A DNA stretch of 64,000 bases from an uncultured Sphingosinicella sp. (GCF_902806315.1 NZ_CADCWD010000017.1:1-64000), one strand, 5' to 3'. Positions 27,373-37,094 are shown, counted from the stretch's first letter. Numbers and translations: made by a program. The notes: generated by a model not told the origin, from the letters alone.

Positions 27373-30104
27373 GCGGTTCCTTCGGGTGCCGTAGCCTGGT
27401 CCGCCTGATGCCCGAAAGCCGTGTCCGAAGAAAGACAGGAGCGCACCCGCTCGATCGCTTCGGCGAGCGGAACTCGGCGCACCGTCACGCCCGACGGAAA
27501 GGCGTTGAGCAGTCGCGAGGGCGTGGCCGAGGACAGCAGCACGAACATGCCGCGATCGCCCTTGCGCCGGATCAGGCGCCCGAATGCCTGCGCCATTCTC
27601 GCGCGGACGACGCGGTCGTCATAAGCGGTGCCGCCGCCGACAGCCCGCCGCGCCGCGTGCAGCACGGTAGGTCGTGGCCAGGGCACCCCTTCCATGACGA
27701 CGAGGCGTAGGGAATCGCCGGGCACGTCGACGCCATCGCGCAGTGCGTCGGTCCCGAGCAGGGATGCGCGGGGATCGTCCCGGAAGATGTCGACGAGCGT
27801 GCCGGTGTCGATCGGATCGACATGCTGGGCGTAAAGCGGCAATCCGGCACGCGCGAGCCGGTCGGCGATGCGGGCATGCACCGACTTCAGCCGCTGGATG
27901 GCGGTAAAGAGCCCGAGCGTGCCGCCTCCGGCAGCCTCGATCAGCCGCGCATAGGCCCCGGCCAGGCCCGCCACGTCGCCGCGCTTCAAGTCGGTGACGA
28001 TCAGCACTTCGCTATTCGCGACATAGTCGAACGGGCTCTCCGCCGCGAAGCGGAGCGGCGAATGGTCGAGGTGGCACGCGCCGGTCCGAGCTTCGGCAGC
28101 GTCCCAATCCTCCGAGCCCCTAAGCGTGGCGGACGTCACGATCACGCCATGCGCCGGCTTCAGCACGGTCTCGGCGAGCGGCCGCGTCGGATCGAGCCAG
28201 CGCCGGTGAAGGCCAATGTCGAACTCGCGCCCGTCCACCCGGTCGACCGCCAGCCAGTCGACGAAGTTCGGATCGCCCGGTCCGCCGAGCCGAGCCGCCA
28301 GCGCGATCCAGCCCTGCAGCGTCTGCACGCGCCAGGAAAGGCCACCAATCGCGCCCTCGATGCGCGCTCGCGCCTGCGGGTCGAGCCAGTCGGGCGCATC
28401 CTCCAGCACCGCCTCGAGCCGCTTGCCGAGCGCCACCAGCGGCCGCAGCAGCTGCTCCATCGCCTCCACCGCCGGCGCCGAGGCTTCCACAAGCTCGGGG
28501 TCCGGCTCCGCCATCTCCGTCTCGAGCCCGTAGCCCGCATCCTGCGCCGAAGCGCGGGCATAGACTGTGCCCCGCACCGCGCCGAGCAGCTTCTCGACGG
28601 GCCCGAACGCCGAGCCTTCTCCGATGCGCTGCAGCCATCCGTCGCCCGGCAGCGCGCCTGCTGCCTGGATGGCGCTGTCGAGCGCAAGCCCGCCTGCCTC
28701 ATCGTAGGACGCGACATCCATCAGGCGCGCGGCAAGGCCCCGCCTTCGCCCGCGCGACTTGCCTTCCGGCCCGATTAGCCAGCGCCTGAGCTCGATCGTC
28801 TCCTGCCCCGTCAGCGCCGATCCGAAGGTGGAGTCGGCCGCGTCGAACAGGTGATGCCCTTCGTCGAACACGATCCGAGTCGGCGGATTGGCCGTCTCGC
28901 GACCCCGCGCCGCGTTCACCATCACCAAAGCGTGATTCGCGATCACCAGATCGGCATCGGCGCTCGTTCGAGCGGAGCGCTCGATGAAGCATTTCCTGTA
29001 GTGCGGGCAGCCCGCATAGACGCATTCGCCGCGCCGGTCGGTCAGCGCCGTCGCCCCCGCGCGCCGGAAGAGCGTGGGGAGCCAGCCCGGCATGTCGCCG
29101 CCCACCATGTCGCCGTCGCGCGTGTAAGCCGCCCAACGCGCCACCAGCTGGGCCAGGATCGCCGCGCGCCCGGCAAAGCCACCCTGCAGCGCGTCCTCCA
29201 GGTTGAGCAGGCACAGGTAATTCTCGCGGCCCTTACGCACGACCACCTTCGCCTTGCGCTCCGCCTCGTTCGGGAAAATGCGGCGGCTCTCGTGATCGAG
29301 CTGCCGCTGCAGCGCCTTGGTGTAGGTCGACACCCACACCGCCCCATCCGCCTTGGCGGCCCAGAGCGAGGCCGGTGCCAGATAGCCCAGGGTCTTGCCG
29401 ATCCCGGTGCCCGCCTCGGCGAGCAGCAGGTTCGGCTGCCCCTCGATCTTGCGCGGCGCGAACGCCTCCGCAGCTGCGGCGGCATAAAGCTTCTGCCCCT
29501 CGCGCGCCTCCGCTCCCTGGCCGGTCAGCCGGGCAAGGCGGTCGACGGCCTCGCTTGGATCCAGCCGCACCGGCCGCGCCTGCGCGCGCGGCGCCGTCTC
29601 TTCCCATTCCGGCAGCCTGGAAAAGAGCCATCGTTCATCCCGCTCCGGCCGCCGCAGCCGCTCGGAGACGGGTGCCGCCCAGGTCCAGCGCAGCCGGTAG
29701 AGCGATTGAGCGGAGGCCCACGCGCCCTCCCGCTCCGGCCATTGCGTTCCCAACCTCGCCAGCAATTCTCCAGCCGCCTGCAGCAGGAAGGTCGCCGCCT
29801 CCGCATCGCTCTCCGGCGCATCCAGACCCAGCGCGTGGGCCAGCCCCTTCGGCGTCGGCACCGCGAAGCGCGCGGGATGGACGAACGCGAACAGCTCCAG
29901 CAGATCGAGCCCCGACAGCTCCGGATAGCCGAGCCGCTGCCCCACTAGCGGGGCGTTCAGCATGATGAGCGGCGTCTCCGCCGCGCGCGCGATCGCCTGC
30001 CCGCGGCCGAGCGCTTCGACGCGCCCGTCCGGCAGCGCCATCCAGATGCCGCCATGGGTTGCGTAGAGCGCGGGATAGGGCAAAGGAGCCGTCACTTCCC
30101 TCAC
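27369..30104 (-). CDS. DinG/XPD-like ATP-dependent DNA helicase
   Basis: A 911-residue superfamily 2 helicase. Walker A is LLAEAGTGIGKTLGYLAP, Walker B is the DEGH box VFDEGHHLFDAADS, and the C-terminal motor has GTDALRDGVDVPGDSLRLVVMEGVPWPRP and QAFGRLIRRKGDRG (motif VI). The iron-sulfur cluster Cys are likely NYLC followed by the cluster GECVYAGCPHYRKC. A DinG-type role in unwinding D-loops, R-loops or forks is expected. The N-terminus reads from a GTG at 30104, which leaves only 29 bases to the divergent lysK start, so the promoters of the pair must lie inside the opposite coding regions. Confidence 0.93.
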   Translation of the reverse strand: MREVTAPLPYPALYATHGGIWMALPDGRVEALGRGQAIARAAETPLIMLNAPLVGQRLGYPELSGLDLLELFAFVHPARFAVPTPKGLAHALGLDAPESDAEAATFLLQAAGELLARLGTQWPEREGAWASAQSLYRLRWTWAAPVSERLRRPERDERWLFSRLPEWEETAPRAQARPVRLDPSEAVDRLARLTGQGAEAREGQKLYAAAAAEAFAPRKIEGQPNLLLAEAGTGIGKTLGYLAPASLWAAKADGAVWVSTYTKALQRQLDHESRRIFPNEAERKAKVVVRKGRENYLCLLNLEDALQGGFAGRAAILAQLVARWAAYTRDGDMVGGDMPGWLPTLFRRAGATALTDRRGECVYAGCPHYRKCFIERSARTSADADLVIANHALVMVNAARGRETANPPTRIVFDEGHHLFDAADSTFGSALTGQETIELRRWLIGPEGKSRGRRRGLAARLMDVASYDEAGGLALDSAIQAAGALPGDGWLQRIGEGSAFGPVEKLLGAVRGTVYARASAQDAGYGLETEMAEPDPELVEASAPAVEAMEQLLRPLVALGKRLEAVLEDAPDWLDPQARARIEGAIGGLSWRVQTLQGWIALAARLGGPGDPNFVDWLAVDRVDGREFDIGLHRRWLDPTRPLAETVLKPAHGVIVTSATLRGSEDWDAAEARTGACHLDHSPLRFAAESPFDYVANSEVLIVTDLKRGDVAGLAGAYARLIEAAGGGTLGLFTAIQRLKSVHARIADRLARAGLPLYAQHVDPIDTGTLVDIFRDDPRASLLGTDALRDGVDVPGDSLRLVVMEGVPWPRPTVLHAARRAVGGGTAYDDRVVRARMAQAFGRLIRRKGDRGMFVLLSSATPSRLLNAFPSGVTVRRVPLAEAIERVRSCLSSDTAFGHQADQATAPEGTA

Positions 30105-30133
30105 ATGATGCAGCAGGAACGAAAGGGCAACTC

Positions 30134-31720
30134 TTGTCGGTGGATCAAGCGCTTCGCGAGGCCGCTTCCGTGTCCAAGGCCTGGCCGTACGAGGAAGCGC
30201 GCAAGCTGCTGAAGCGCTACCCGGACGGCCCGCCTAAGGGCGAGATCGTCTTCGAAACCGGCTACGGCCCGAGCGGGCTGCCGCATCTCGGCACCTTCCA
30301 GGAAGTCGCGCGCACTTTGATGGTCCGCCACGCGCTCGCCGAGATGGTGGATTGGCCGAGCCGCCTCATCGCCTTTTCTGACGACATGGACGGCATGCGC
30401 AAAGTGCCGCCCGGGGTGCCGCACCAGGATATGATGCACGCGCATCTCGATCAGCCGCTCAGCCGCGTGCCCGACCCGTTCGGCTGCAACCACGACAGCT
30501 ACGCCGCCCATAACAACAATCTGCTTCGCCAATTTCTCGACCGCTTCGGCTTCGACTACGAGTTCCTCTCGTCCACCGACTGCTACAGGTCGGGACGTTT
30601 CGACGAGACGCTGAAGGCGGTGCTGCGCAATTACGGGGCCATCATGGACGTGATGCTGCCGACCTTGCGCGAGGAGCGGCGGCAGACCTATTCGCCCGTC
30701 CTCCCGATCAGCCCTGCGACCGGCAAGGTGCTGCAGGTCCCCATTGAAGTGGTGGACCCGGAGGCCGGCACGGTCCGCTATACGGACCCCGCCACGGGCG
30801 AGACCAAGGAACAATCGATCCTCTCCGGCGGCGCCAAGCTCCAGTGGAAAGTCGATTGGGCGGCGCGATGGGTCGCGCTCGGGGTCGACTATGAGATGTC
30901 CGGCAAGGATCATATCGACGGCGTGATTCAGTCGGGGAAGATCGCCCGCGTGCTGGGCGCCCGCCCGCCCGAAGGCTTCAATTACGAGCTCTTCCTCGAC
31001 GAAAATGGCGAGAAGATCTCCAAGACCAAGGGCAACGGCGTCACCATCGACGAGTGGCTGACCTACGCCCCTCCGGAATCGCTGAGCTTCTACATCTACC
31101 GCGAGCCCAAGAAGGCGAAGCAATTGAGCTTCGGCGTCATCCCCAAGGCTGTGGACGAATATCAGCAGTTTCTCGCCGCCTACCCCGGCCAGGCGTGGAA
31201 GGAGCGGCTCGGCAACCCCGTCCACCACATCCACGCCGGCAACGTGCCCCCGGCGCGGCTGCCGATCAGCTTCGCCCTCCTCCTCAATCTGGTCGGCGTT
31301 GCGCTCACCGAGGACAAGGACCTGCTCTGGTCCTACGTGAAGCGCTACGCCCCCGAAGCCTCGCCCGAGACCCATCCCGAGCTCGACGCCCTCATCGGGC
31401 ACGCGGCTGTGTATTTCCGCGACTTCGTCAAGAACTCGCTCAGCCGCCGCGCGCCCGACGAGAAGGAGGCCGCCGCCCTGCGCGACCTCGACGCCGAGCT
31501 GGCCAAGCTCCCTGCCGACGGGCGCGCCGAGGACATCCAGAACCTCGTCTTCGAAGTCGGCAAGGCGCACCAGTTCGAGAACCTGCGCGACTGGTTCAAG
31601 GCGCTCTACGAGACACTGCTCGGCACCTCGCAAGGCCCCCGCATGGGCAGCTTCATCGCTCTTTACGGCATCGACAACAGCCGCAAGCTCATCGCGGAGG
31701 CGCTCGCCTCGCCCGCTTAG
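30134..31720 (+). CDS. lysK: Lysyl-tRNA synthetase, class I
   Basis: A 528-residue class I LysRS, the archaeal-type form that alphaproteobacteria use in place of the class II enzyme. HIGH-equivalent: GPSGLPHLGTFQEV. KMSKS-equivalent: GEKISKTKGNG (Thr in place of the second Ser). GGAKLQWKVDWAARW and MSGKDHIDGV are other family motifs. I chose the TTG at 30134 because family N-termini begin near SVDQALREAASVSKAWPYEEARKLL and AAAGGG lies upstream; the frame continues further upstream without homology. Convergent with a DUF885 gene. Confidence 0.96.
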   Translation: MSVDQALREAASVSKAWPYEEARKLLKRYPDGPPKGEIVFETGYGPSGLPHLGTFQEVARTLMVRHALAEMVDWPSRLIAFSDDMDGMRKVPPGVPHQDMMHAHLDQPLSRVPDPFGCNHDSYAAHNNNLLRQFLDRFGFDYEFLSSTDCYRSGRFDETLKAVLRNYGAIMDVMLPTLREERRQTYSPVLPISPATGKVLQVPIEVVDPEAGTVRYTDPATGETKEQSILSGGAKLQWKVDWAARWVALGVDYEMSGKDHIDGVIQSGKIARVLGARPPEGFNYELFLDENGEKISKTKGNGVTIDEWLTYAPPESLSFYIYREPKKAKQLSFGVIPKAVDEYQQFLAAYPGQAWKERLGNPVHHIHAGNVPPARLPISFALLLNLVGVALTEDKDLLWSYVKRYAPEASPETHPELDALIGHAAVYFRDFVKNSLSRRAPDEKEAAALRDLDAELAKLPADGRAEDIQNLVFEVGKAHQFENLRDWFKALYETLLGTSQGPRMGSFIALYGIDNSRKLIAEALASPA

Positions 31721-33564
31721 GCCCGCCGGCTCGCGATCCAGTCGTCGATCTTCTGCTCGAGCACCGGCAGCGGCAGCGCGCCGGTCATCAGCACCTGCTC
31801 GTGGAAGCCACGGATATCGAAGCGGTTGCCAAGCGCCTTTTCCGCGCGGTCGCGTAGCTCGAGAATCTTAAGCTGCCCGACCTTGTAGGCGAGCGCCTGG
31901 CCTGGAATGGCGATGTAGCGCTCGACCTCGGCGGTCGCGTCGGTGCGGCCCATCGAGCTGTTCTCGAGCATGTAGGCGATCGCGCGGTCGCGGGTCCAAC
32001 CCTTGGCGTGGATGCCGCTGTCGACCACCAGCCGCATCGCGCGCAGCATCTCGTCGTCGAGCCCGCCGTAGCGCTGGTACGGATCCGTCTCCATGCCGAG
32101 CTCGTCGTAGAGCGTCTCCGCGTAAAGCGCCCAGCCCTCGACGAACGCCGTGTTGCCGCCGAAGCGCATGAAGCTGGGCAGCGCCTCATTCTCCTGCGCG
32201 AGGCTGATCTGGAAATGGTGCCCCGGCGCGCCCTCGTGGAGGTAGAGCGTCTCCATGCCCGGCGTGGTCCGCGACGGCAGGTCGTAGGTGTTGAAGTAGA
32301 AGACGCCCGGACGCGATCCGTCCGGCGTGCCGCTATTGTAGGAGCCGCCCGCGTCCGTCTTTTCGCGATAGGCGGGCACCGGCCGGATCTCGAGCGTGGT
32401 CTTCGGCAGCGTCGAGAAGAGCTCGCCGATCCGCGCATCCACACGCTTGCCGATCGCGTAATATTCCTGCGTCATCCACTCCTTGGACTTCGGCTTGAAC
32501 TTCGGATCGGTGCGGATGTGCTCGAAGAATTGCGGCAGCGTGCCTTTAAAGCCGACCTTGTTCTTCACCGTCTCCATTTCGCCCTTGATGCGGGCGACTT
32601 CGCGCAGGCCTAGATTGTGGACCTCGTCGGCGCTCATCGGCAGCGTCGTGCGCTGCTCGATCAGGTAGCTGTAGAGCTCCGGCCCGCTCTTCATGTGGAC
32701 GAGCCCCACGCCTTCGCGGGCCGCGGGTAGATATTCGTTCTTCAAGAAATCGCGCAGCCGCACATAAGCCGGGCGGATCTCGTCGCGGATCACCGCCGCA
32801 TGGGCGGCGCGCAATCGCGTCTGGTCGGCGGCTGGGATTTCGGCGGGGAAGGTCTTCACCGGCCCGTAGAAGGTCGAGCCCTCCACCCCTTGCCCAAGCT
32901 GGGTGTCGAGCTGCTCGATGATGTTCCTGACGACCAGCTTGGGCTGCACCACGCCGCTGGCCATGCCCTCGCGGAAGCGCCCGATCGCCCGGTCGAGCAG
33001 GACCGGATATTGGCGGTGCCGCTTCAGGTTGTTCTCATAATCCTCGACCGTTTTGAACGGCGCCGCGCCCTGGCCGGACGCCACGTCGGGGTAGAAGGTG
33101 TGGAAACCGAAGAAATGGTCGATCGGCCGCACGGCGGTGAGCGCCAGCATCTGAGGCTGGAGCCCGCGCAGGTTCAGCTCATTGTCGCGCTTGAAAACGT
33201 CGTAGGCGATCCGGTCGGTGGCGGAGAGCGCGTTGCGGTCGATCGCGGCGAGGCGGCGCAGATCCTCTTCGGCCGCCGTCCGCTCGGCGGCATAATAAGC
33301 GTCGGTGACATTGTCGCCGAGCTCGCCCGCATAGCGCATGTCACCGCGGAACAATGCGCTCAGCGGATTGCGGCGAAGATTGGCCTCGTCGCTCTCCTTG
33401 AAAAGCGCGCGAAGCTGGGCCGCGGCATCGGCCGTGGCGGTTCCCGCCGGCTGAACCGTCGCTGCGGTCGAACTTGCGGCGACGGGCTCGGCATCCGTGC
33501 CGGCCGCGCAGCCGGGCAGGAGCATCGAAGCGGTGGCGGCGAGAAGCAGGGCTGTGGATTTCAT
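31717..33564 (-). CDS. DUF885-family metallopeptidase-like lipoprotein
   Basis: A 615-residue protein with a lipoprotein signal peptide (LLAATASMLLPGCAAG, lipobox PGC). The DUF885 zinc-site motif is LYLHEGAPGHHFQISLAQE, with a further Glu in GWALYAETLYDELGM. FYFNTYDLPSRTTPG and WTRDRAIAYMLENSSMGRTDATAEVERYI also belong to the family. Such proteins are large, helical, zinc-dependent hydrolases related to carboxypeptidase-Taq-like folds, with poorly defined substrates. Signal and lipobox put it in the periplasm attached to a membrane. Its stop overlaps that of lysK. Confidence 0.93.
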   Translation of the reverse strand: MKSTALLLAATASMLLPGCAAGTDAEPVAASSTAATVQPAGTATADAAAQLRALFKESDEANLRRNPLSALFRGDMRYAGELGDNVTDAYYAAERTAAEEDLRRLAAIDRNALSATDRIAYDVFKRDNELNLRGLQPQMLALTAVRPIDHFFGFHTFYPDVASGQGAAPFKTVEDYENNLKRHRQYPVLLDRAIGRFREGMASGVVQPKLVVRNIIEQLDTQLGQGVEGSTFYGPVKTFPAEIPAADQTRLRAAHAAVIRDEIRPAYVRLRDFLKNEYLPAAREGVGLVHMKSGPELYSYLIEQRTTLPMSADEVHNLGLREVARIKGEMETVKNKVGFKGTLPQFFEHIRTDPKFKPKSKEWMTQEYYAIGKRVDARIGELFSTLPKTTLEIRPVPAYREKTDAGGSYNSGTPDGSRPGVFYFNTYDLPSRTTPGMETLYLHEGAPGHHFQISLAQENEALPSFMRFGGNTAFVEGWALYAETLYDELGMETDPYQRYGGLDDEMLRAMRLVVDSGIHAKGWTRDRAIAYMLENSSMGRTDATAEVERYIAIPGQALAYKVGQLKILELRDRAEKALGNRFDIRGFHEQVLMTGALPLPVLEQKIDDWIASRRA

Positions 33565-33609
33565 GTCGTGGTTCTAGGTGTGAGGCTCATTGCGGGCAAG
33601 CGGCCGGAC

Positions 33610-33643
33610 AAAGAAACGGCCCGAAGCGCGAAGCTCCGGGCCG
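33610..33643 (-). terminator. Rho-independent terminator of the RcnB-like gene
   Basis: On the minus strand CGGCCCG and CGGGCCG form a 7-base stem with a 13-base loop and are followed by TTTCTTT. It lies 55 bases past the stop at 33697 and just before the DUF885 gene start, which it isolates from the upstream unit. Confidence 0.7.
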
Positions 33644-33696
33644 CTCTTGTGCAACATTCGGATCGACGTGCCACCGGCACGTCCATCGCCGAATGT

Positions 33697-34206
33697 TTAC
33701 CAGTACAAGTTGCGGATCACGTCGACGACCCGGCCGCGGCGGACGTCCACCAGCAGCACGTCGTCATAATGGCGGATCCAGCGCAGCCCGGAGTGGGCGG
33801 CGGGGAGCCGGTAACGATAGGGATCCGCAATGTAGTAACGCGGGGTGTAATAGTTCACGCCGATGCTGAAGCCGGGCTGGAAGCTCCGGTAACGGAACGG
33901 CGCCCGCCAATGACCGCGCGAATAAAGCGCACGGTTCTGGGTGCGGTAGCCGCGCCAGTCGTTGCGACGCCACTGGCGCCGGTCGGCCCGGTCCTCGCGC
34001 AGCTCGCGCCGAGCTTCGCGAACGTCGCGACGCTCCTCGCGAATGTCGCGACGGTCGCCGTAACGCTGCGCGTCGCGCAGCTCACGGCGTTCTTCACGCA
34101 GGTCCTGCCGGTCGCGGCGAATTTCCGCACGCGACTGGGCATTGGCCGGGGCCGCGACGGGAAGCACCGAAGCAGCCATCAGGCCCATGATGATCAATTT
34201 ACGCAT
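33697..34206 (-). CDS. RcnB-family periplasmic protein
   Basis: A 169-residue protein with a signal peptide (MRKLIIMGLMAASVLPVAAPANA). The middle part (residues 25-85) is an extreme Arg/Asp/Glu-rich charged helix made of RREERRELRDAQRYGDRRDIREERRDV-like units. The C-terminal part has RALYSRGHWRAPFRYRSF and YYTPRYYI, then WIRHYDDVLLVDVRRGRVVDVI, which is the RcnB signature. RcnB proteins modulate nickel and cobalt homeostasis in the E. coli periplasm. The charged helix is longer than in the model protein. Monocistronic with its own terminator. Confidence 0.87.
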   Translation of the reverse strand: MRKLIIMGLMAASVLPVAAPANAQSRAEIRRDRQDLREERRELRDAQRYGDRRDIREERRDVREARRELREDRADRRQWRRNDWRGYRTQNRALYSRGHWRAPFRYRSFQPGFSIGVNYYTPRYYIADPYRYRLPAAHSGLRWIRHYDDVLLVDVRRGRVVDVIRNLYW

Positions 34207-34323
34207 GATCAGCCTCTCATTTACACTCGGTCACGACTGCCGGACCTTCCGGAGCCCTGCCGACTGAGGCCGTTATGGAACGGTGCGGCTGAACCGGGTG
34301 AGAACGCGGTTAAAAGCTGGCGT

Positions 34324-34863
34324 TCAGGAAACCGGCGCCAAAAAACCGGCGCCTAATAGCAGCAGCAGCTTCACGTCCATCGCCGCGCCTTCGGCGCGCT
34401 TGCGCTCGATCAGCGCGGGCAGTTCGGCGAGCGGCACGCGGTGAACGACGATGTCCTCGCCGGCGACACCGCCGCCCTCCCCTACCTTCGTCAGCCCCTC
34501 GGCGCGGAGCAGGGTGAACCCTTCGGAAGACATGCCCGGCGACGCATGGAACCTGCCGAGGTTCACCACCCGCTTGGCGCGATAGCCGGTCTCTTCCTCC
34601 AGCTCGCGGATGGCCGCGCTGGCGACCTCCTCGCCCGCTTCCTCGTCGCCGACCAAGCCGGCCGGCAGCTCCAGGCACTGGCAGCCGATCGGCACTCGAT
34701 ATTGCTCGACCAGGATGACGTGGCCCTTGTCCACCGCCAGGATCACGGCGGCCGTGACGCCGCGGGTTCGGCCGACGAACTCCCAGGTGCCGAGCTTCTT
34801 CACGAGGATGTATTTGCCCTGCCAAACGATCTCCGGCTCACCCTGCGGCCGCGCTTTGCTCAT
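34324..34863 (-). CDS. Nudix hydrolase, ADP-ribose pyrophosphatase-like
   Basis: A 179-residue Nudix enzyme. The Nudix box GLVGDEEAGEEVASAAIRELEEETGY fits GX5EX7REUXEEXGU with one shifted position. HVILVEQYRVPIGCQCLELPAGL and ASPGMSSEGFTLLRAEGL are typical of ADP-sugar pyrophosphatases. The C-terminus carries a direct repeat of GGCGCCGGTTT (34331-34356), so its last few residues may derive from a slippage event. It follows the TPM-domain gene downstream on the same strand with the stop of the former and start of this one overlapping by 4 bases. Confidence 0.9.
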   Translation of the reverse strand: MSKARPQGEPEIVWQGKYILVKKLGTWEFVGRTRGVTAAVILAVDKGHVILVEQYRVPIGCQCLELPAGLVGDEEAGEEVASAAIRELEEETGYRAKRVVNLGRFHASPGMSSEGFTLLRAEGLTKVGEGGGVAGEDIVVHRVPLAELPALIERKRAEGAAMDVKLLLLLGAGFLAPVS

Positions 34864-35534
34864 AAGTGAATCAGCCTGTCGGGAAGTTCGTTGGCGTCGC
34901 TCTGGCTTCTGGGAAAATGCTCGGCAAGGAGCGCGCCGATGCGGCCCACCGCCTTTGCCATTCCCGATCCCGGCCGCCCCGCTTTCACTTCTTCGATGAG
35001 GTCGGCCATCGCGTCTCCCCAGACCTCGGGCGCCACCTTGCCGACGATCGCCTCGTCCGCCACGATCTCCGCCCGGCGCTCGCGCAGCGAGAGGTAGAGA
35101 AGCACGCCCGTCCGCCCGATCGTTCGCCGTTCCGCGCCGACCCTGAACAATTCGATCGCGCGTCGGCGGACCCGGCGTGACTTGGTCGATCCAGGCGTCA
35201 GCGCCATGCGCAGCGGCATGTAGGCGAGCGCATAGCGCACGATGAGGAAGATCGCCGCCAGCGCGGCGAACAGCAACGCCATCAGCAGCCCGCGCGTCGC
35301 GGTCTCGTTCCAGCCGAGGAACAGGGCCATGGCGCGGTCTACGGTGGACTGAGGAAGCGCGGCCACCAGCGGCGGCACGAGCAGCATCGCCAGCACCGCA
35401 TAGTGCAGCCCGACATCGTGGTAGCTGTCTGACTTCTCAGCGACGATGGTGACGATCTCGCCGTTCGAACTCCTCTCGGCCTGCGTCACCGCCGCCGTGA
35501 CCAGTGCATGATCGTCGGAAGAGAATTTCACCAT
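34860..35534 (-). CDS. TPM-domain membrane protein (second of pair)
   Basis: A 224-residue TPM/TLP18.3-Psb32-MOLO-1 domain protein without a signal peptide. The N-terminus VTQAERSSNGEIVTIVAEKSDSYHDVGLHYAVLAM is the start of the domain, then two membrane helices (LAMLLVPPLVAALPQ, GLLMALLFAALAAIFLIVRYA). FRVGAERRTIGRTGVLLYLSLRERRAEIVADEAI is the TPM core. It overlaps the other TPM gene by 7 bases and the Nudix gene by 4 bases. The lemA-TPM-TPM trio is widespread, with suspected roles in membrane protein quality control. Confidence 0.87.
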   Translation of the reverse strand: MVKFSSDDHALVTAAVTQAERSSNGEIVTIVAEKSDSYHDVGLHYAVLAMLLVPPLVAALPQSTVDRAMALFLGWNETATRGLLMALLFAALAAIFLIVRYALAYMPLRMALTPGSTKSRRVRRRAIELFRVGAERRTIGRTGVLLYLSLRERRAEIVADEAIVGKVAPEVWGDAMADLIEEVKAGRPGSGMAKAVGRIGALLAEHFPRSQSDANELPDRLIHL

Positions 35535-36340
35535 CCGCCCGACGCTCCGCCACCGCCAAAGGAACCGCCGCCGCCGGAGAAGCCGCCAAAGCCTCCTCCC
35601 CCACCACCGCCGCCAAAACCGCCGAAGCCGCCGCCACCTCCGCCGCCAAAGCCAGGACCCCAGATGACGACCGGGAAACCGTCGCCGCGCCGATACCGGC
35701 GCCCGCGCCTGCCGCCGCGAAGCATCGGCAGCACGACGACGAGAATGACGAGGCCCCAGAAAAACAACGGGAAGATAGAGCCGCCCCCGCCACCGCCGCC
35801 GGCAGAGCCCTGCTGTCGTTGCGCCTGTGCCTGCTGCGCCTCCAGGATCTTGCGCTCGGCCTGTTCGGGCGGCGCCTGAAGCTGTGCGATGAGCGCGTCC
35901 GCGCCCGCATTGATCCCGCCGGGAAAATCGCCCGCCTTGAAGCGCGGCGTGATCTGTTCGCGGATGATCTGACCCGCCAGTGCGTCGGTGACGATCGGCT
36001 CCAGCCCGTAACCGACTTCTACCCGCACCCGCCGTTCATTGGGCGCGACGATCAGGATGATCCCGTTATTCGCTTCCTTCTGCCCGAGCCCCCACGCGCG
36101 GCCCAACCGGTAGCCATAATCCTCGATGGGATAACCCTGGAGGTCCGCGATCGTGGCGACCACCAATTGGCGGCTGCTGGCTTGCTCCAACGCCTGGAGC
36201 TTGGAGGTGAGAGCAGCCTCCTCGGCAGGCTGAAGCAGGTTGGCAGTGTCGACGACCCGGCCCGTGAGCGGCGGGAATTGCTGCGCATGGGCGATGCCGC
36301 CGAGCAACCAGAGCAGGACAAGGAAGCGGAACAGCGCCAC
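35528..36340 (-). CDS. TPM-domain secreted/membrane protein with Gly-rich tail
   Basis: About 270 residues from the GTG at 36340 (a TTG at 36352 is an alternative). It has a signal peptide-like N-terminus (ALFRFLVLLWLLGGIAHAQ), a TPM domain with FPPLTGRVVDTANLLQPAEE, QLVVATIADLQGYPIEDYGYRLGRAWGLGQKEANNGIILIVAPNERRVRVEVGYGLE, then a single C-terminal membrane helix (FPLFFWGLVILVVVLPMLRG) and a Gly/Phe-only tail of about 40 residues. The tail (GGGGGGFGGF repeats) is unusually long and ends in SGGW. It follows lemA closely (20 bases) and overlaps the second TPM gene. Confidence 0.9.
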   Translation of the reverse strand: MALFRFLVLLWLLGGIAHAQQFPPLTGRVVDTANLLQPAEEAALTSKLQALEQASSRQLVVATIADLQGYPIEDYGYRLGRAWGLGQKEANNGIILIVAPNERRVRVEVGYGLEPIVTDALAGQIIREQITPRFKAGDFPGGINAGADALIAQLQAPPEQAERKILEAQQAQAQRQQGSAGGGGGGGSIFPLFFWGLVILVVVLPMLRGGRRGRRYRRGDGFPVVIWGPGFGGGGGGGFGGFGGGGGGGGFGGFSGGGGSFGGGGASGGW

Positions 36341-36359
36341 AGCGGCGGCCAATCCGCGC

Positions 36360-36965
36360 TTACTGGCCGTTGCCGAAATCGACCTTCGGGGCTTCCTCCG
36401 CTCCGGCCGTGGTCGCCTGATAGGGGACGAGCGGCTGCGAGCCATAAATGACGCGGGCGCCGATCACGTTGGGAAAGGTGCGGATCGTCGTGTTGTACCT
36501 GCGAACGGCATCATTATAGTCGCGGATGTCGATGTTGATGCGGTTCTCCGTGCCTTCGAGCTGCGTCATCAAGGTCGCGAAATTCTGCTGGCTCTGGAGC
36601 TGAGGATAGGCCTCTTGGAGCCGCTGAAGGGGGATGATGGCGGCCGCAAGACGGCTCTGAGCCTCGGAGAAGCGCTGCATGGCTTGCGGGTCGCTGAGCT
36701 GCTCTGGAGTGACGGTGATGCGAGTTGCGCTCGCACGCGCCTCGGTGACGCCGGTGAGGATCCGTTCTTCCGAAGCGGCGGCGCCGCGCACCGTCGACAC
36801 CAGGTTCGGGATGAGGTTGGCGCGGCGCTGGAACGCGGCTTGGACGTTGGCCCATTGCGCCTTGGCCTCTTCCTCCGCGGTCGGGATGGTGTTCACGCCG
36901 CAGCCGGAGAGCGACAGCAGTGCGGCGGGCGCAAGCAAGGCTGCGTGAAAGCGCTTGGCGGTCAT
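36360..36965 (-). CDS. LemA-family protein
   Basis: A 201-residue LemA protein. N-terminus MTAKRFHAALLAPAALLSLS is a signal sequence that ends in the lipobox-like SGCG, so a lipoprotein is likely. The helical LemA domain shows QWANVQAAFQRRANLIPNLVSTVRGAAASEE, RLAAAIIPLQRLQEAYPQLQSQQNF, LEGTENRINIDIRDYNDAVRRYNTTIRTFP, the diagnostic RRxxLIPNLV and EGTENRI stretches. Start at 36965 is set by GGAGGG upstream; the longer frame has no homology. It is the first gene of a lemA-TPM-TPM-Nudix run. Confidence 0.94.
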   Translation of the reverse strand: MTAKRFHAALLAPAALLSLSGCGVNTIPTAEEEAKAQWANVQAAFQRRANLIPNLVSTVRGAAASEERILTGVTEARASATRITVTPEQLSDPQAMQRFSEAQSRLAAAIIPLQRLQEAYPQLQSQQNFATLMTQLEGTENRINIDIRDYNDAVRRYNTTIRTFPNVIGARVIYGSQPLVPYQATTAGAEEAPKVDFGNGQ

Positions 36966-37094
36966 GTGAGATCCCTCCGTTTCGAACGGCCGAAAGCTAG
37001 GCCGTTCGGTGCGCATCCGCAACGGCTACGCTGCGAGCCCGGTTCCAGGCGAGAAGCGGTCCAAAGACTGTAAAATCCGCCGACACAAAGGAAA